Assembly (NCBI RefSeq): GCF_000190315.1
Contig: NC_015151.1
Span: 1,550,001 to 1,614,000 of the forward strand
Source of the DNA: Vulcanisaeta moutnovskia 768-28
GTDB taxonomy: Archaea > Thermoproteota > Thermoprotei > Thermoproteales > Thermocladiaceae
Direction: 5' to 3'
DNA length: 64,000 nucleotides
Of the stretch, positions 9,662 through 18,367 are shown piece by piece. The first letter of the stretch is position 1, and each line of letters opens with the position of its first letter. A model generated the notes under the pieces. It did no database searches and was not told the DNA's origin. It saw nothing but the letters and a program-made list of their open reading frames with translations. The position numbers and the translations under genes were made by a program.

Positions 9662-10102
9662 TTAATCAGCACCGCTAACTTCGGCTTCAGAGGACCTGGC
9701 TTCGGCGAGTTCGGCTAGTCTCGAAATAACCCTCTCCTCACTAATTATGTCCCTAATGGAGATGACACCGCGTAATTTATCACCATCCATAACCACTAGA
9801 TGCCTTATCTTATGGTCATTCATTAGCAGGGCAGCCCTATAAATGCTGTCCTTGGGACCCACTGTTATTAAATTCCCTACAGTACCAACCTCGGTTACCT
9901 TAGCATTAAGGTCCTTGCCACGGGCCAACGCCTTTATTACGTCTCTCTCAGAAATAACACCAATTGGCTTACCTGCATTATTAACAATTACTAATATACC
10001 CACATTCTCCCTACTCATTATGTTAACTGCATCCTTAACCCTGGCATTCTCACTTATTACGAGCGGTTCCCTTTTTATTACTTTGTCAACGGTAAAGCTC
10101 AT
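9662..10102 (-). CDS. Tandem CBS-domain protein
   Basis: About 146 residues made almost wholly of two CBS domains: the first around VISENARVKDAVNIM to KPIGVISERDVIKAL, the second around VGPKDSIYRAALLM to LRGVISIRDII. Such stand-alone Bateman modules bind adenosine nucleotides and regulate partner proteins; nothing here identifies the partner. The frame can open at 10117, but the ATG at 10102 is 23-31 nt after TTTATAAA on the minus strand, the spacing of a leaderless mRNA, so I prefer it. The tail is short and charged. Confidence 0.85.
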   Translation of the reverse strand: MSFTVDKVIKREPLVISENARVKDAVNIMSRENVGILVIVNNAGKPIGVISERDVIKALARGKDLNAKVTEVGTVGNLITVGPKDSIYRAALLMNDHKIRHLVVMDGDKLRGVISIRDIISEERVISRLAELAEARSSEAEVSGAD

Positions 10103-10227
10103 CGACAAATGTCGCATATAATCATTTATAAACTTTATGCGTTATTTAAAATGATAAACCATTATAAATAAGAGCTGAAGGAAAATGATAAAATAATTTA
10201 AAAAGAGAATGCGATCATTATTAAGTA

Positions 10228-11118
10228 ATGGCATATTTAATAAACCAGTTCATAATTGGAATCATGATCTTCGTAATATTGCTCATTATGTCAATAATAG
10301 GATTGAGAATTAAGACCGTGATTATTCATGAACTAACAAGGCATTCCCGCACTGGCGATACCTGCCCACTCTCTATGGATTTAATCATAGTGAATACCCT
10401 GAGACGGGCAACAATTGTACTAAGGGGTTTTTATGCATACATTACCATGTACTTCATTAGGGATGATGGTTCCGTAATACAATTCTTTAGGGGTTACATA
10501 CCCTCATTGAGCAATACTTGGAGAATAATGGATTTCTCACCAAGCATTAGGCTGTTTAACCTTGCCGTGAGCAGTGATGGAATAGGCATTACCGATATAT
10601 TGATACCATATCCATCATCCCTAGAATTACCTGGCAGTTTAATATCACCATTTGACATAAGGACTGGGGAGCCGACGGGTGTGGTTAATTTCCTCAGCAT
10701 TAGGAGGGCTTTGTCATCAGAACTTGGTGAAAAGCTTGTTCAGTCAATGAGCCTCGCTGAGATTGTTAGGAGGATTAAGTTAGACATATCATTTTATAAC
10801 GGTGTTAATCTCACGAAATACTCCACGTCATTACTAAGGCTTCTGGCTAATGCCGGCATTCAGGTTGATGGTGAGGTTAGGGTCATTGAGGGTTCTGTGG
10901 ATACGAACCTGAGAAAAGTAATTAATTGTCCATATCTCTTTAGTCATGTGGCGTGCCTAGGTAAGGCGTTTAGGACTACGTGGGTTTGGTTAACGATCAT
11001 TGAGGCAATCCTCGGTCTTGCCTATGCATTCATTCCCTCCCTATTTGTATTATTGATAGGTGCACCAATAATATACGTGTTAGTGATATTACTGCTATCA
11101 TTACCAAGAATTACCTAA
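10228..11118 (+). CDS. Membrane-anchored protein of unknown function
   Basis: 296 residues with one strong N-terminal membrane segment (about 6-26, IIGIMIFVILLIMSIIG) and two at the C-terminus (about 250-290), enclosing a domain of some 210 residues. I do not recognise the middle domain; it is mixed alpha/beta in appearance, with few cysteines and no obvious catalytic motif. The last 8 nt overlap the convergent Cas4-like gene. It is the only gene on this strand between the CBS protein and pyruvate kinase, so context gives no function. Confidence 0.65.
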   Translation: MAYLINQFIIGIMIFVILLIMSIIGLRIKTVIIHELTRHSRTGDTCPLSMDLIIVNTLRRATIVLRGFYAYITMYFIRDDGSVIQFFRGYIPSLSNTWRIMDFSPSIRLFNLAVSSDGIGITDILIPYPSSLELPGSLISPFDIRTGEPTGVVNFLSIRRALSSELGEKLVQSMSLAEIVRRIKLDISFYNGVNLTKYSTSLLRLLANAGIQVDGEVRVIEGSVDTNLRKVINCPYLFSHVACLGKAFRTTWVWLTIIEAILGLAYAFIPSLFVLLIGAPIIYVLVILLLSLPRIT

Positions 11119-11983
11119 CAACACTGTATGGGCAATACCTCCTATGCTCACAGCCTGAGCATAATCCCCTACTGGGTGATGGCCTTGGATTTCTAAGCCC
11201 AAGCCAATAATCGAGGGAATAATCCACATCCTTAAGGAAATCATTGAAGTCTCTAACGTTGATCCTATGGATAACAACGTACTTCGTCAATCTCACAAAA
11301 TCCTCACCACCATCCAAGGATCTAATGATTAGGTCTATATTATCAATTATTCGAAATTCTGATCCCCTAACAATCTTTATGATGGCTGCACCCCGTGGGT
11401 TAAGCCCCAGGTAATTCATCATATGGAAGTACGACTCTGCCTGTAGCGCCTCCCTACCCCTCATGAATTTCAGATTTGTCGAATTATTAGTGGTCTTTAA
11501 CTCTAATATGTACGTGGGCTTATTATCCAGGTTTATTATTAAGTCGGGAAGACCGAGGATTGGTACGTTTCTTCTAATCATTACAAGCGAAGCCTCCTGA
11601 ATAAAAGGCTTACTAAAGTCTGCATAGCCAATCCAGTTCTTCATTTTAGAATTGAAGAAGTAGACGCCCTCCTCACCGCGATTAACTATGATGGGGTTCC
11701 AACCAAGCTCAAGCCCAAGCCCATCCTCATTAACACCAAGCTGCCTTGAATGTTCCTGGAGCCCATTAATTACGCCTTCATTAACAATCCTACCCCTCAA
11801 GTAGTCTAGGTGTATCCTGTATTCACAACCATGTATTTGTGAACCAACGTAACCTGACATTAAAAAGAGCACTCCATGCTTAAGCCTGGGTATGGTAAAT
11901 TCCTCATTACCCCAATGAAGCACGGCATATTTACCAACTAATTCCATGCATGGCACAGTGTCGAGCCTGGGCAAATGAATCAC
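11111..11983 (-). CDS. Orphan Cas4/RecB-like PD-(D/E)XK nuclease with Fe-S cysteines
   Basis: 290 residues. The nuclease core is visible as GLPDLIINL (metal-binding Asp), then ILELKTTN (ELK motif) and QAESYFHMMNY (QxxxY motif), about residues 135-200. The C-terminus carries CSGCEHRRYCPYS, a cysteine cluster that in Cas4 and AddB-type nucleases holds a [4Fe-4S] cluster together with an upstream cysteine; CEYRIH near residue 47 could supply it. No cas genes or CRISPR repeats are in the window. It may act in DNA repair or replication as other solitary archaeal Cas4-like proteins are thought to. Confidence 0.72.
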   Translation of the reverse strand: MIHLPRLDTVPCMELVGKYAVLHWGNEEFTIPRLKHGVLFLMSGYVGSQIHGCEYRIHLDYLRGRIVNEGVINGLQEHSRQLGVNEDGLGLELGWNPIIVNRGEEGVYFFNSKMKNWIGYADFSKPFIQEASLVMIRRNVPILGLPDLIINLDNKPTYILELKTTNNSTNLKFMRGREALQAESYFHMMNYLGLNPRGAAIIKIVRGSEFRIIDNIDLIIRSLDGGEDFVRLTKYVVIHRINVRDFNDFLKDVDYSLDYWLGLRNPRPSPSRGLCSGCEHRRYCPYSVVR

Positions 11984-12107
11984 CTAAGTAACTTATACTA
12001 TGAAATACACATAGCGCTAACTATAAAGTATTACCCTGGCAATGCAATTATGAAGAATGAATCAGTAGACCCGCGTTCTCTAAGGTTTATAATCCCAGTA
12101 ATATGGC

Positions 12108-13475
12108 GTGGTTGTGGGTAAAGTAAAGATTGTGGCGACCATAGGACCGACCTCGGAAAAAACAGAGGTGTTAAAGGAGCTCATTAAGTATGTTGATGGA
12201 ATAAGGATAAACTTCTCCCACGGTAATACCGAGGAGTGGAAGTCCAGGATATTAAACGCCAGGGAACTTAGGAGTGATATCGCCGTACTTGGTGATTTAA
12301 GAGGCCCTGGAGTTAGAACAGGAAGCATGAAACCCCTAACACTCAATACTGGCGACTCTGTGGAATTCAGACTCGCTGAGGAGGCAGTTGGGAATTTCGT
12401 GCCAATACCTAATCCATCATTCTTTAGGGTTATAACGATTGATGATATTATCGTGATGAATGACGGCAGATTAAGACTGCGTGTTGATAGGGTTTCGGGA
12501 AATAATGCGGTTCTCACGGCATTAACTGCTGGGATTATTGCCCAGGAGAAGGCCGTGGTTATTAAGGGTAAGGATTACCCATTACCAATACTTGATGATT
12601 ATGATAGAGAGGTCCTTAAGTTCGCTGTGGAGGTTGGGATGGACTACGTGGGTGTGAGCCACGTTAGGAGTTCTGACGATATTGAGGAAGTTAGGACCGA
12701 GTTGAGGAGGCTTGGTGGTGATTGGATAAAGCTTGTGGCTAAGATTGAGGGTCCCGACGCTGTTAGGAACATGAAGGATGTTGTTTGCTCGAGTGATTAT
12801 GTGATGGTGGCCAGGGGTGACCTAGGTATGCACTTTGACCTTGAGGAAATACCCAGGATACAGACGGCAATAATTAAGGAGGCCCAAAAATGCGGTAGAC
12901 CTGTGATGGTAGCAACACAGTTATTGGAGTCAATGATTGAGCAACCAGTGCCGACTAGGGCTGAGGTTGTGGATATAACGAATGCGGTCACGGAGGGCGT
13001 TGATTCATTATTATTAACTGGCGAGACCGCCGTTGGTAAATACCCTGTTGAGGCTGTGCAATGGTTGAGGAGGGTTGCCAGTGAGTATGAGGATGAGGTC
13101 CATGTCGAGAGGGATGTGATGGCGAATATAACCGATAGGCTCGCCCTGGGCATCGTTCAGTTGGCTGAGGATATTGGTGCAAAGATAGTCATTTACTCGA
13201 GGGGTGGTAGATTCGTCGAGGCCATTTCTAGGTATAGGCCTAGGGTGCCTACCTACGTTGGTGTCAGTGATGAGAGAATAATGAGGAGGTTAAGGCTTTA
13301 TTGGGGTGTGGAGCCTATACTAATTGGGAATATTAGGGAATACGATGAGGGCGAGAGGGAGACACTGAATCAGTTAATAAGGGGTGGCTTGATTGCTAAG
13401 GGTGACCTTGTCCTTCTGACACATGGGGTTATAGACACATACAATGACTATAGTATAAGGATACTCAGAGTCTAA
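12108..13475 (+). CDS. pyk: Pyruvate kinase
   Basis: 455 residues. The protein has KIVATIGPTSE at the start, RINFSHGN, the catalytic KIEGPDAVRNM lysine region, the MVARGDLGMHF nucleotide/metal motif and MVATQLLESM. It transfers phosphate from PEP to ADP, ending glycolysis; enolase (24704) and PEP carboxykinase (30911) act at the same node. The start is GTG at 12108 (or GTG 12114), with TTTATAAT about 20-25 nt upstream; the nearby ATG at 12103 is out of frame. The C-terminal domain is of usual archaeal length. Confidence 0.96.
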   Translation: MVVGKVKIVATIGPTSEKTEVLKELIKYVDGIRINFSHGNTEEWKSRILNARELRSDIAVLGDLRGPGVRTGSMKPLTLNTGDSVEFRLAEEAVGNFVPIPNPSFFRVITIDDIIVMNDGRLRLRVDRVSGNNAVLTALTAGIIAQEKAVVIKGKDYPLPILDDYDREVLKFAVEVGMDYVGVSHVRSSDDIEEVRTELRRLGGDWIKLVAKIEGPDAVRNMKDVVCSSDYVMVARGDLGMHFDLEEIPRIQTAIIKEAQKCGRPVMVATQLLESMIEQPVPTRAEVVDITNAVTEGVDSLLLTGETAVGKYPVEAVQWLRRVASEYEDEVHVERDVMANITDRLALGIVQLAEDIGAKIVIYSRGGRFVEAISRYRPRVPTYVGVSDERIMRRLRLYWGVEPILIGNIREYDEGERETLNQLIRGGLIAKGDLVLLTHGVIDTYNDYSIRILRV

Positions 13476-13870
13476 ACTTGATCTAGGCAATGCCTTCTAC
13501 GCGTGATTAAGTAAATGACATAGGCGAGACCCGCGCTAATGGCTAGGAAGAATACACCGATTAATGCGTAACCCATGATTAATGACCTTATTGATAGGTA
13601 TAGGAACAATAATGGTATTAGCGATGCCAGTACTAGGCATAGGTAATTCATGTAATTGGGCTTGCCATGGGAAGTACTTGTTAAGCCGGTTATCCTCAAT
13701 GCATCGCCGATCCTCTTACCATTTGGCTCAAGGTAAAGCTTAACATAACCAAGCCTTACTAATTCATCAACGACCCTTCTCTCATCCTCGTTCAATGAAT
13801 CGTAGGCAATCCTACCCCTACTCAAAACCTTCCTAAGCAACTCCTTACCCTTCTCACTTAATTCATCCAT
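13472..13870 (-). CDS. Small membrane protein with helical N-terminal domain
   Basis: 132 residues. The first half (about 1-55) looks like a small helical, possibly winged-helix domain ending in LVRLGYVKLYL, and the second half has two membrane segments (about 74-95 and 98-120) followed by a basic RRRH tail. I do not recognise a family. Its start overlaps the end of the upstream gene by 13 nt, so the two form an operon, and its stop overlaps the convergent pyruvate kinase by 4 nt. The gene pair probably makes interacting membrane proteins; this is inference. Confidence 0.65.
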   Translation of the reverse strand: MDELSEKGKELLRKVLSRGRIAYDSLNEDERRVVDELVRLGYVKLYLEPNGKRIGDALRITGLTSTSHGKPNYMNYLCLVLASLIPLLFLYLSIRSLIMGYALIGVFFLAISAGLAYVIYLITRRRHCLDQV

Positions 13871-14388
13871 CTCAGTATCACCTCATTAATTATATCAGAT
13901 GATGATAGCTGCCTAAATAGGACATTACGGGATTTAAGTAGCTCAATTGCCGTATTGAGTTTAACGGAAACATCATCAACGCTTTCACCGTAAATTACCA
14001 GGTAATGATTATTATTATCACTAATTACGGCTCCGAGACCAATAATATCACGAAGCAATGAGTAGTCCAAGGTACTAATTAATAATGCCGAGATCCACCT
14101 ATCACCAATGCGTACTACCCCTTCGCCAACACCAACACTGAGACAGACCCTGCTCAACCTTAAATCATTAACTCCCTGAGAGGACACACTCCTTAATACC
14201 CTAACCCTAGTCGTGACAACCCCCTCCGCATTCACACCACCCCTCCTACGCCTAATAACAAGGAAGTAAATTGCTAAAATAACGGCAAACACGATAATAA
14301 ATAGTACGGGACTTATTATGAATAGCAGGAAAGACGCTAAAGCACCTAGGATCCAATACCAATTTTTCCTTAAAAAATCACTAAACAT
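13858..14388 (-). CDS. Membrane-anchored hypothetical protein
   Basis: 176 residues. Two adjacent hydrophobic segments at the N-terminus (about 10-50) end with the basic stop IRRRRGG, leaving a soluble C-terminal domain of about 120 residues, probably cytoplasmic, which I cannot assign. It is the first gene of a two-gene operon with the protein at 13472-13870. The 13-nt overlap suggests coupled translation. Confidence 0.65.
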   Translation of the reverse strand: MFSDFLRKNWYWILGALASFLLFIISPVLFIIVFAVILAIYFLVIRRRRGGVNAEGVVTTRVRVLRSVSSQGVNDLRLSRVCLSVGVGEGVVRIGDRWISALLISTLDYSLLRDIIGLGAVISDNNNHYLVIYGESVDDVSVKLNTAIELLKSRNVLFRQLSSSDIINEVILRWMN

Positions 14389-14656
14389 TATTGCCTTCAG
14401 AAATTAGCGGTCGAAGAATCTAATTAATTAATTGGATAAAAAGAGAGAGAAACATTGGGAGAAAAACATCATTAGACGCGAGTTAATGACTCTAAACTCA
14501 TACAAATCCACGTGAGGCATGACGAAGCAAGCAGATAAATGCTTTATTAGGCATGTATTGAATCAACGTAGCTAAACACCTGCCACAATCCAACTTTTAC
14601 ACTATAAATTAAAATTACAACCTTTATAAGAAACCGCAATATAAATCAAGAACAGT

Positions 14657-14719
14657 ATGTCCAAGAAGGAGAAGAAGGAAGAGGGAAAGAAGGAAGAGAA
14701 GAAGGAAAAGAAGAAATAA
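14657..14719 (+). CDS. Candidate 20-residue Lys/Glu microprotein
   Basis: A complete ATG-to-TAA frame of 20 codons in which all but three residues after the initiator are Lys or Glu. A TATA-like CCTTTATAAG lies 17-26 nt before the ATG, roughly the leaderless arrangement used by its neighbours. It stands alone between a divergent membrane-protein operon and the RNase P RNA. Such low-complexity frames can arise by chance from purine-rich DNA, so its expression is only suggested by the promoter. It has no recognisable family. Confidence 0.35.
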   Translation: MSKKEKKEEGKKEEKKEKKK

Positions 14720-14846
14720 GCCGATACGTTAGTTACGAAAGCGATACTCATTAAAAATAAATCTATATTTTCTTCCCTTTAATCTTCAATAATTTCCTAA
14801 GTCACTATGAATAAATAAAAATAATACCTAAAATAATTGCCTTGGC

Positions 14847-15073
14847 CAGCCATACACCCAGCCACGGCATAACTCCCCTTCTGTACCATTCGTCTAAGGC
14901 CCTACCCGGACCTCACCCGTGGAGATCACAGGTCCCTATTTGGGCCATTATCCCCTGACGACCTCTCGGTCGGCGGGTTGCCCCGCGGGGATCCACGGTA
15001 TTGTGGGGAAGTTTCCTCAGGCGAGCCGTTGCCGGGCTCGCCCGGTTATTGGCCGTGGCTGGGTGTATGGCCG
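14847..15073 (-). ncRNA. rnpB: RNase P RNA, reduced (type T-like)
   Basis: Read on the minus strand, the RNA is closed by a perfect 20-bp P1 (15052-15071 with 14849-14868). It contains the CR-I core GAGGAAACUUCCCC and near the 3' end the CR-IV/V core AGACGAAUGGUACAGAAGG followed by GGAGUUAUGCC. The two cores pair as P4, AACU-CCCC with GGGGAGUU, with one unpaired U, the bulge conserved in all RNase P RNAs. Between the cores is a 7-bp stem (CCGUGGA/UCCACGG) enclosing two hairpins with GCAA and GAGA loops; only a short remnant is seen where the specificity domain should be. A TATA box (15096-15105) is 23-32 nt upstream. The length of about 225 nt fits the minimised form of Thermoproteaceae. Confidence 0.88.
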
Positions 15074-15095
15074 CAGACTAATTATTGCCTTGCCC

Positions 15096-15105
15096 GATAT
15101 AAAAC
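15096..15105 (-). promoter_or_regulatory. TATA box of the RNase P RNA gene
   Basis: On the minus strand GTTTTATATC lies 23-32 nt upstream of the start of helix P1, the correct spacing for transcription to begin at or just before the mature 5' end. The divergent aIF2-gamma gene uses its own TATA (CTTATTAAACC near 15151). Confidence 0.6.
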
Positions 15106-15181
15106 TTATTCCATTCGATAATGGTTTTGTACCTTTCATATGCTGAAATCTTATTAAACCCTTAATGCCAGTTCGATTTGA

Positions 15182-16426
15182 ATGAGTAAATACATCTACC
15201 CGGATGCCATTATTGCGACTGCTGGTCATGTGGATCACGGTAAGACAACACTGGTACATGCGCTTAGTGGCGTTTGGGTTGCTAGGTATAGTGAGGAGAT
15301 TAAGAGGGCCATGACTGTTAAGCTTGGCTACATAACAATTGGCCTTTATGAGTGCCCATCAATGGATAGTGAGTTTAGGATAATTAGTGATGGTTTGCTT
15401 AAGGATGGTAAGTGCCCTAATGGTGATGAACCTGCACTTAAGAGGAAGGTGTCAATACTTGATGTGCCTGGCCACGAAGTCCTAATAAGCACCATGATAT
15501 CCGGTATTTCCTACATCGATGCCGCTCTCCTAGTGATTGACGCATCAATGCCAGTACCTCAGCCACAGACTGAGGAGCACTTCACGGCATTGACGATAAT
15601 GGGCCTTAACAAATTAATTGTCGTTCAGAACAAGCTCGACCTAGTGAACAAAGAGCAGGCGCTTGAGAATTATAAGCAAATTAAGCAGTTTCTTGGTAAT
15701 ACGTGGGCCAAGAACTCGCCGGTAATACCCATATCCTCACTACATAAGGTCAATATAGAGGTCATATCCACATTAATCGATAAGCTAGTACCACCTAGGG
15801 AGGCCTCTGGTGGTGATTTCAGGATGTTTGTCCTTAGGAGCTTCAACGTTAATAAGCCAGGCACTTCACCAGATAAGTTGGTTGGTGGTGTGCTTGGTGG
15901 TACGGTTATTAAGGGCTCAGCAAAGGTAAATGATGAAATCGAGATAAGACCAGGCCTTAAATTGGGTAATAAGTATGAACCGATAATCACAAGGATCGTT
16001 AGCATAGCAATCGGTAATGAACGTATTGAGGAGGCTAGACCAGGTGGCTTAGTGGGTATTGGTACAGAGCTTGATCCGGCGTTAACGAAGGCTGACTCTC
16101 TCGTTGGTAGTGTTGTTGGTAAGCCTGGCACATTACCACCTGTATGGAGTGAGTTAACCCTTGAGTTTCATAGGATTGAGAAACCTGGTGATCAAGCGTT
16201 AAGGGATGTGACGTTTAAGCCCAGGGATATTGTAATGGTGCATGTGGGTTCAGCAGCAGTGATGGGTATTGTGAAGGGATTCCATGGTGGTAAGCTCGAT
16301 ATAACGTTGAGGAAGGCGGTCTCTACAGAGCAGAATTCCAAGGTGGTCATTACTAAGCAGGTTAATAATAGATGGAGGATTGTTGGTTATGGAATACTTA
16401 AGGATGGTAATACGGTCCTTGAGTGA
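15182..16426 (+). CDS. eif2g: Translation initiation factor aIF2, gamma subunit
   Basis: 414 residues, normal for aIF2-gamma. GTPase motifs are complete: GHVDHGKTT (G1), DVPGHEVL (G3), NKLD (G4) and SSLHK (G5), followed by the two beta-barrel domains. It carries initiator tRNA to the ribosome with the alpha and beta subunits. An oddity is the insert after switch 1: where the family has a four-cysteine zinc knuckle, this protein shows only CPS and CPNG, so two of the four expected ligands are absent. It is followed 6 nt later by a PIN-domain gene, an association common in archaea. Confidence 0.96.
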   Translation: MSKYIYPDAIIATAGHVDHGKTTLVHALSGVWVARYSEEIKRAMTVKLGYITIGLYECPSMDSEFRIISDGLLKDGKCPNGDEPALKRKVSILDVPGHEVLISTMISGISYIDAALLVIDASMPVPQPQTEEHFTALTIMGLNKLIVVQNKLDLVNKEQALENYKQIKQFLGNTWAKNSPVIPISSLHKVNIEVISTLIDKLVPPREASGGDFRMFVLRSFNVNKPGTSPDKLVGGVLGGTVIKGSAKVNDEIEIRPGLKLGNKYEPIITRIVSIAIGNERIEEARPGGLVGIGTELDPALTKADSLVGSVVGKPGTLPPVWSELTLEFHRIEKPGDQALRDVTFKPRDIVMVHVGSAAVMGIVKGFHGGKLDITLRKAVSTEQNSKVVITKQVNNRWRIVGYGILKDGNTVLE

Positions 16427-16432
16427 GTTTTA

Positions 16433-16828
16433 ATGGATTTTAAAATAGAGTGTGCAGTCTTTGACACCAGTGCGTTATTACTTATGTTTACTGAGGGTGT
16501 GCGAGCAATTGACCAGGTCCTTAAAATTATCAATACACTAGTAATACCGGTAATACCATACCCAGTATTTAATGAGTTGGTAAAGTTGAGTAGGGGTAGG
16601 CCTAGGACAGCTAGGGCGTCAAGTAACGCCCTTAATTACGTTATTAATAACTTCTCAATTGCTAAGGCTTATGGCTCACCAGATGATTCTGTAATCGAGG
16701 TGTCTAGGGCGTATGGTTGTGTTGCCGTGACATGCGACATGAAGTTACTAAGGAGGCTGAGAAATGCGGGTGTTAGAACGATTTATTTAAGGGCGAGTTC
16801 AGGTAGATTAGAGGCTGATTTTGAGTAA
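16433..16828 (+). CDS. PIN-domain protein, Fcf1/Utp24-like (COG1412 type)
   Basis: 131 residues covering one PIN domain. Acidic residues expected for metal-dependent RNase activity are at AVFDTSALL (Asp, residue 10), PVFNEL (Glu), and the late AVTCDMKLLRRL (Asp). It begins 6 nt after aIF2-gamma, so the two are co-transcribed. Relatives next to aIF2-gamma in many archaea resemble the eukaryotic 18S-processing nucleases Fcf1/Utp24, so a ribosome-maturation role is plausible but not shown here. Confidence 0.8.
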   Translation: MDFKIECAVFDTSALLLMFTEGVRAIDQVLKIINTLVIPVIPYPVFNELVKLSRGRPRTARASSNALNYVINNFSIAKAYGSPDDSVIEVSRAYGCVAVTCDMKLLRRLRNAGVRTIYLRASSGRLEADFE

Positions 16829-16833
16829 GGTGA

Positions 16834-18162
16834 TTATGCCGTAACTAGGTATTTGCTGTACTCCCAATCAGTTATTACATTCCAAGTCCTTTCCCAGGGA
16901 CCAACCCTAGTTAGGTAATCCTCCCACTCATTCTGTTTAGCCCTCAGGTACGCATTCATCAAATCACTTGGAAACTCACTAAATAGGAAGCTTTTAGAAA
17001 GCTCCTTAAGCGCATCCTCCAATGTAGTCGGTGTTTCCAAGGTATTGACTAATTCATACGCCACATCCTCTGTCGGTGATGGTGGCTCCCTCCTCTCCTC
17101 AAAACCCCTCAGTATCGTCTTTATCATAGCTGCGAAGGCTAGGTATGGGTTCATGCTTGGGTCCGGGTGCCTATACTCAATCCTGTTTATCCTCATTTTA
17201 TACTGCGGTATCCTAACCATGGCACTCCTATTTGCATAACCCCAAACAATCCTAGTCGGTGCCTCATAATGAGGCACTAACCTCTTGTATGAATTAACGA
17301 GTGGGGCAACAAAACTGCTTAATGCCCTTGCATTGCCCAGTATTGAACTTATTGCGTAGCCGCACTCCTCAGTTATCTTCCCCGTATTACTTAGGAATAG
17401 GTTCTCGCCATTCCTCCAAACACTAATGTGCGTGTGGGCACCACTACCGTTAACACCCCAGAAGGGCTTTGGCATGAATGTGGCTATTAAGCCGTATTTC
17501 TTCGCCATGTCCTTAGCCATAATCTTAAAGTATATCATTTGATCTGCAAGTCTTAATGGATCAATAGCACCTATGTTTACTTCATACTGGCTTGGGGCGA
17601 CTTCATGGTGAATCTTGGTGTAGTTAATTCCTGCCTTAGCTATTGCCGTTATTAGTTCCTTCATGAATTGAGATTGCGCCGTAGTATTCCAACCATCAAA
17701 GTAAATACCAGAATCTGCAAAGACTGGTTTACCACCATCTTCCTTAACCACGAAGAACTCAACCTCAACACCCATTAGGAAATTATAACCCTTAGACTTG
17801 GCTTGTTCAAGCGTGTCGTTAAGAATCCTCCTTGGGTCAAGTAGTGATGGTTTATTGGCTATGTCGGAAACCATTGTGAATACGTCAGCCACCTTACCAT
17901 CCTGCCAATACTCCACGTACACAGCCCTTGGATCCACATATGCAATGAAGTCGCTTTTATTCACTGTTGAGTATGATGGTATTGATGAAGCGTCAAAGGG
18001 CATTCCATCGATGAATAGGTCCTTGGCCATGTCTATTGGGACTATTTCTGATCTTGGTGCACCATTGATGTCAATAACTATGAACTTGACATACTTTATG
18101 CCCGAGGCCTTTAGGATTCTCCATAAATCGCTTGGTTCGATTTCTAGGTTATTAGTGGGCAC
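16834..18162 (-). CDS. glnA: Glutamine synthetase, type I
   Basis: 442 residues. The protein includes the GS beta-grasp N-terminal domain (VKFIVIDINGAPRSEIVP), the ATP/metal segment VEVEFFVV, the NGSGAHTHIS motif and the substrate motif YANRSAMVRIP. It makes glutamine from glutamate, ATP and ammonia and is a dodecamer in the family. The start is a GTG (18162) with CTTAAAAAAC about 25 nt upstream. I see no adenylylation-site signature, which agrees with a GSI-alpha type. It is convergent with the PIN gene, 6 nt away. Confidence 0.96.
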   Translation of the reverse strand: MPTNNLEIEPSDLWRILKASGIKYVKFIVIDINGAPRSEIVPIDMAKDLFIDGMPFDASSIPSYSTVNKSDFIAYVDPRAVYVEYWQDGKVADVFTMVSDIANKPSLLDPRRILNDTLEQAKSKGYNFLMGVEVEFFVVKEDGGKPVFADSGIYFDGWNTTAQSQFMKELITAIAKAGINYTKIHHEVAPSQYEVNIGAIDPLRLADQMIYFKIMAKDMAKKYGLIATFMPKPFWGVNGSGAHTHISVWRNGENLFLSNTGKITEECGYAISSILGNARALSSFVAPLVNSYKRLVPHYEAPTRIVWGYANRSAMVRIPQYKMRINRIEYRHPDPSMNPYLAFAAMIKTILRGFEERREPPSPTEDVAYELVNTLETPTTLEDALKELSKSFLFSEFPSDLMNAYLRAKQNEWEDYLTRVGPWERTWNVITDWEYSKYLVTA

Positions 18163-18367
18163 GAATAATGTACAAAAGGAGTTTTTTAAGCTTTATTCTT
18201 ATTATACTTAGTCTTACCATGATTATATATAGAATAAGGGCATTAATAGGTATATTAAATAACCCTAAGCCACTGAACAATGCGGTAATTATTTCGGTCT
18301 TGAAACCATGACCCATTTAAAGGAAAGCAAAAGGTTTTATTAATGGGTTTCCTTAGTTGGCGTTGAT

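Noticed and set aside
14919-15146. Plus-strand reading frame of 75 codons
   Set aside because: It lies across the RNase P RNA gene, is GC-rich because of RNA helices, and its translation has no protein character.
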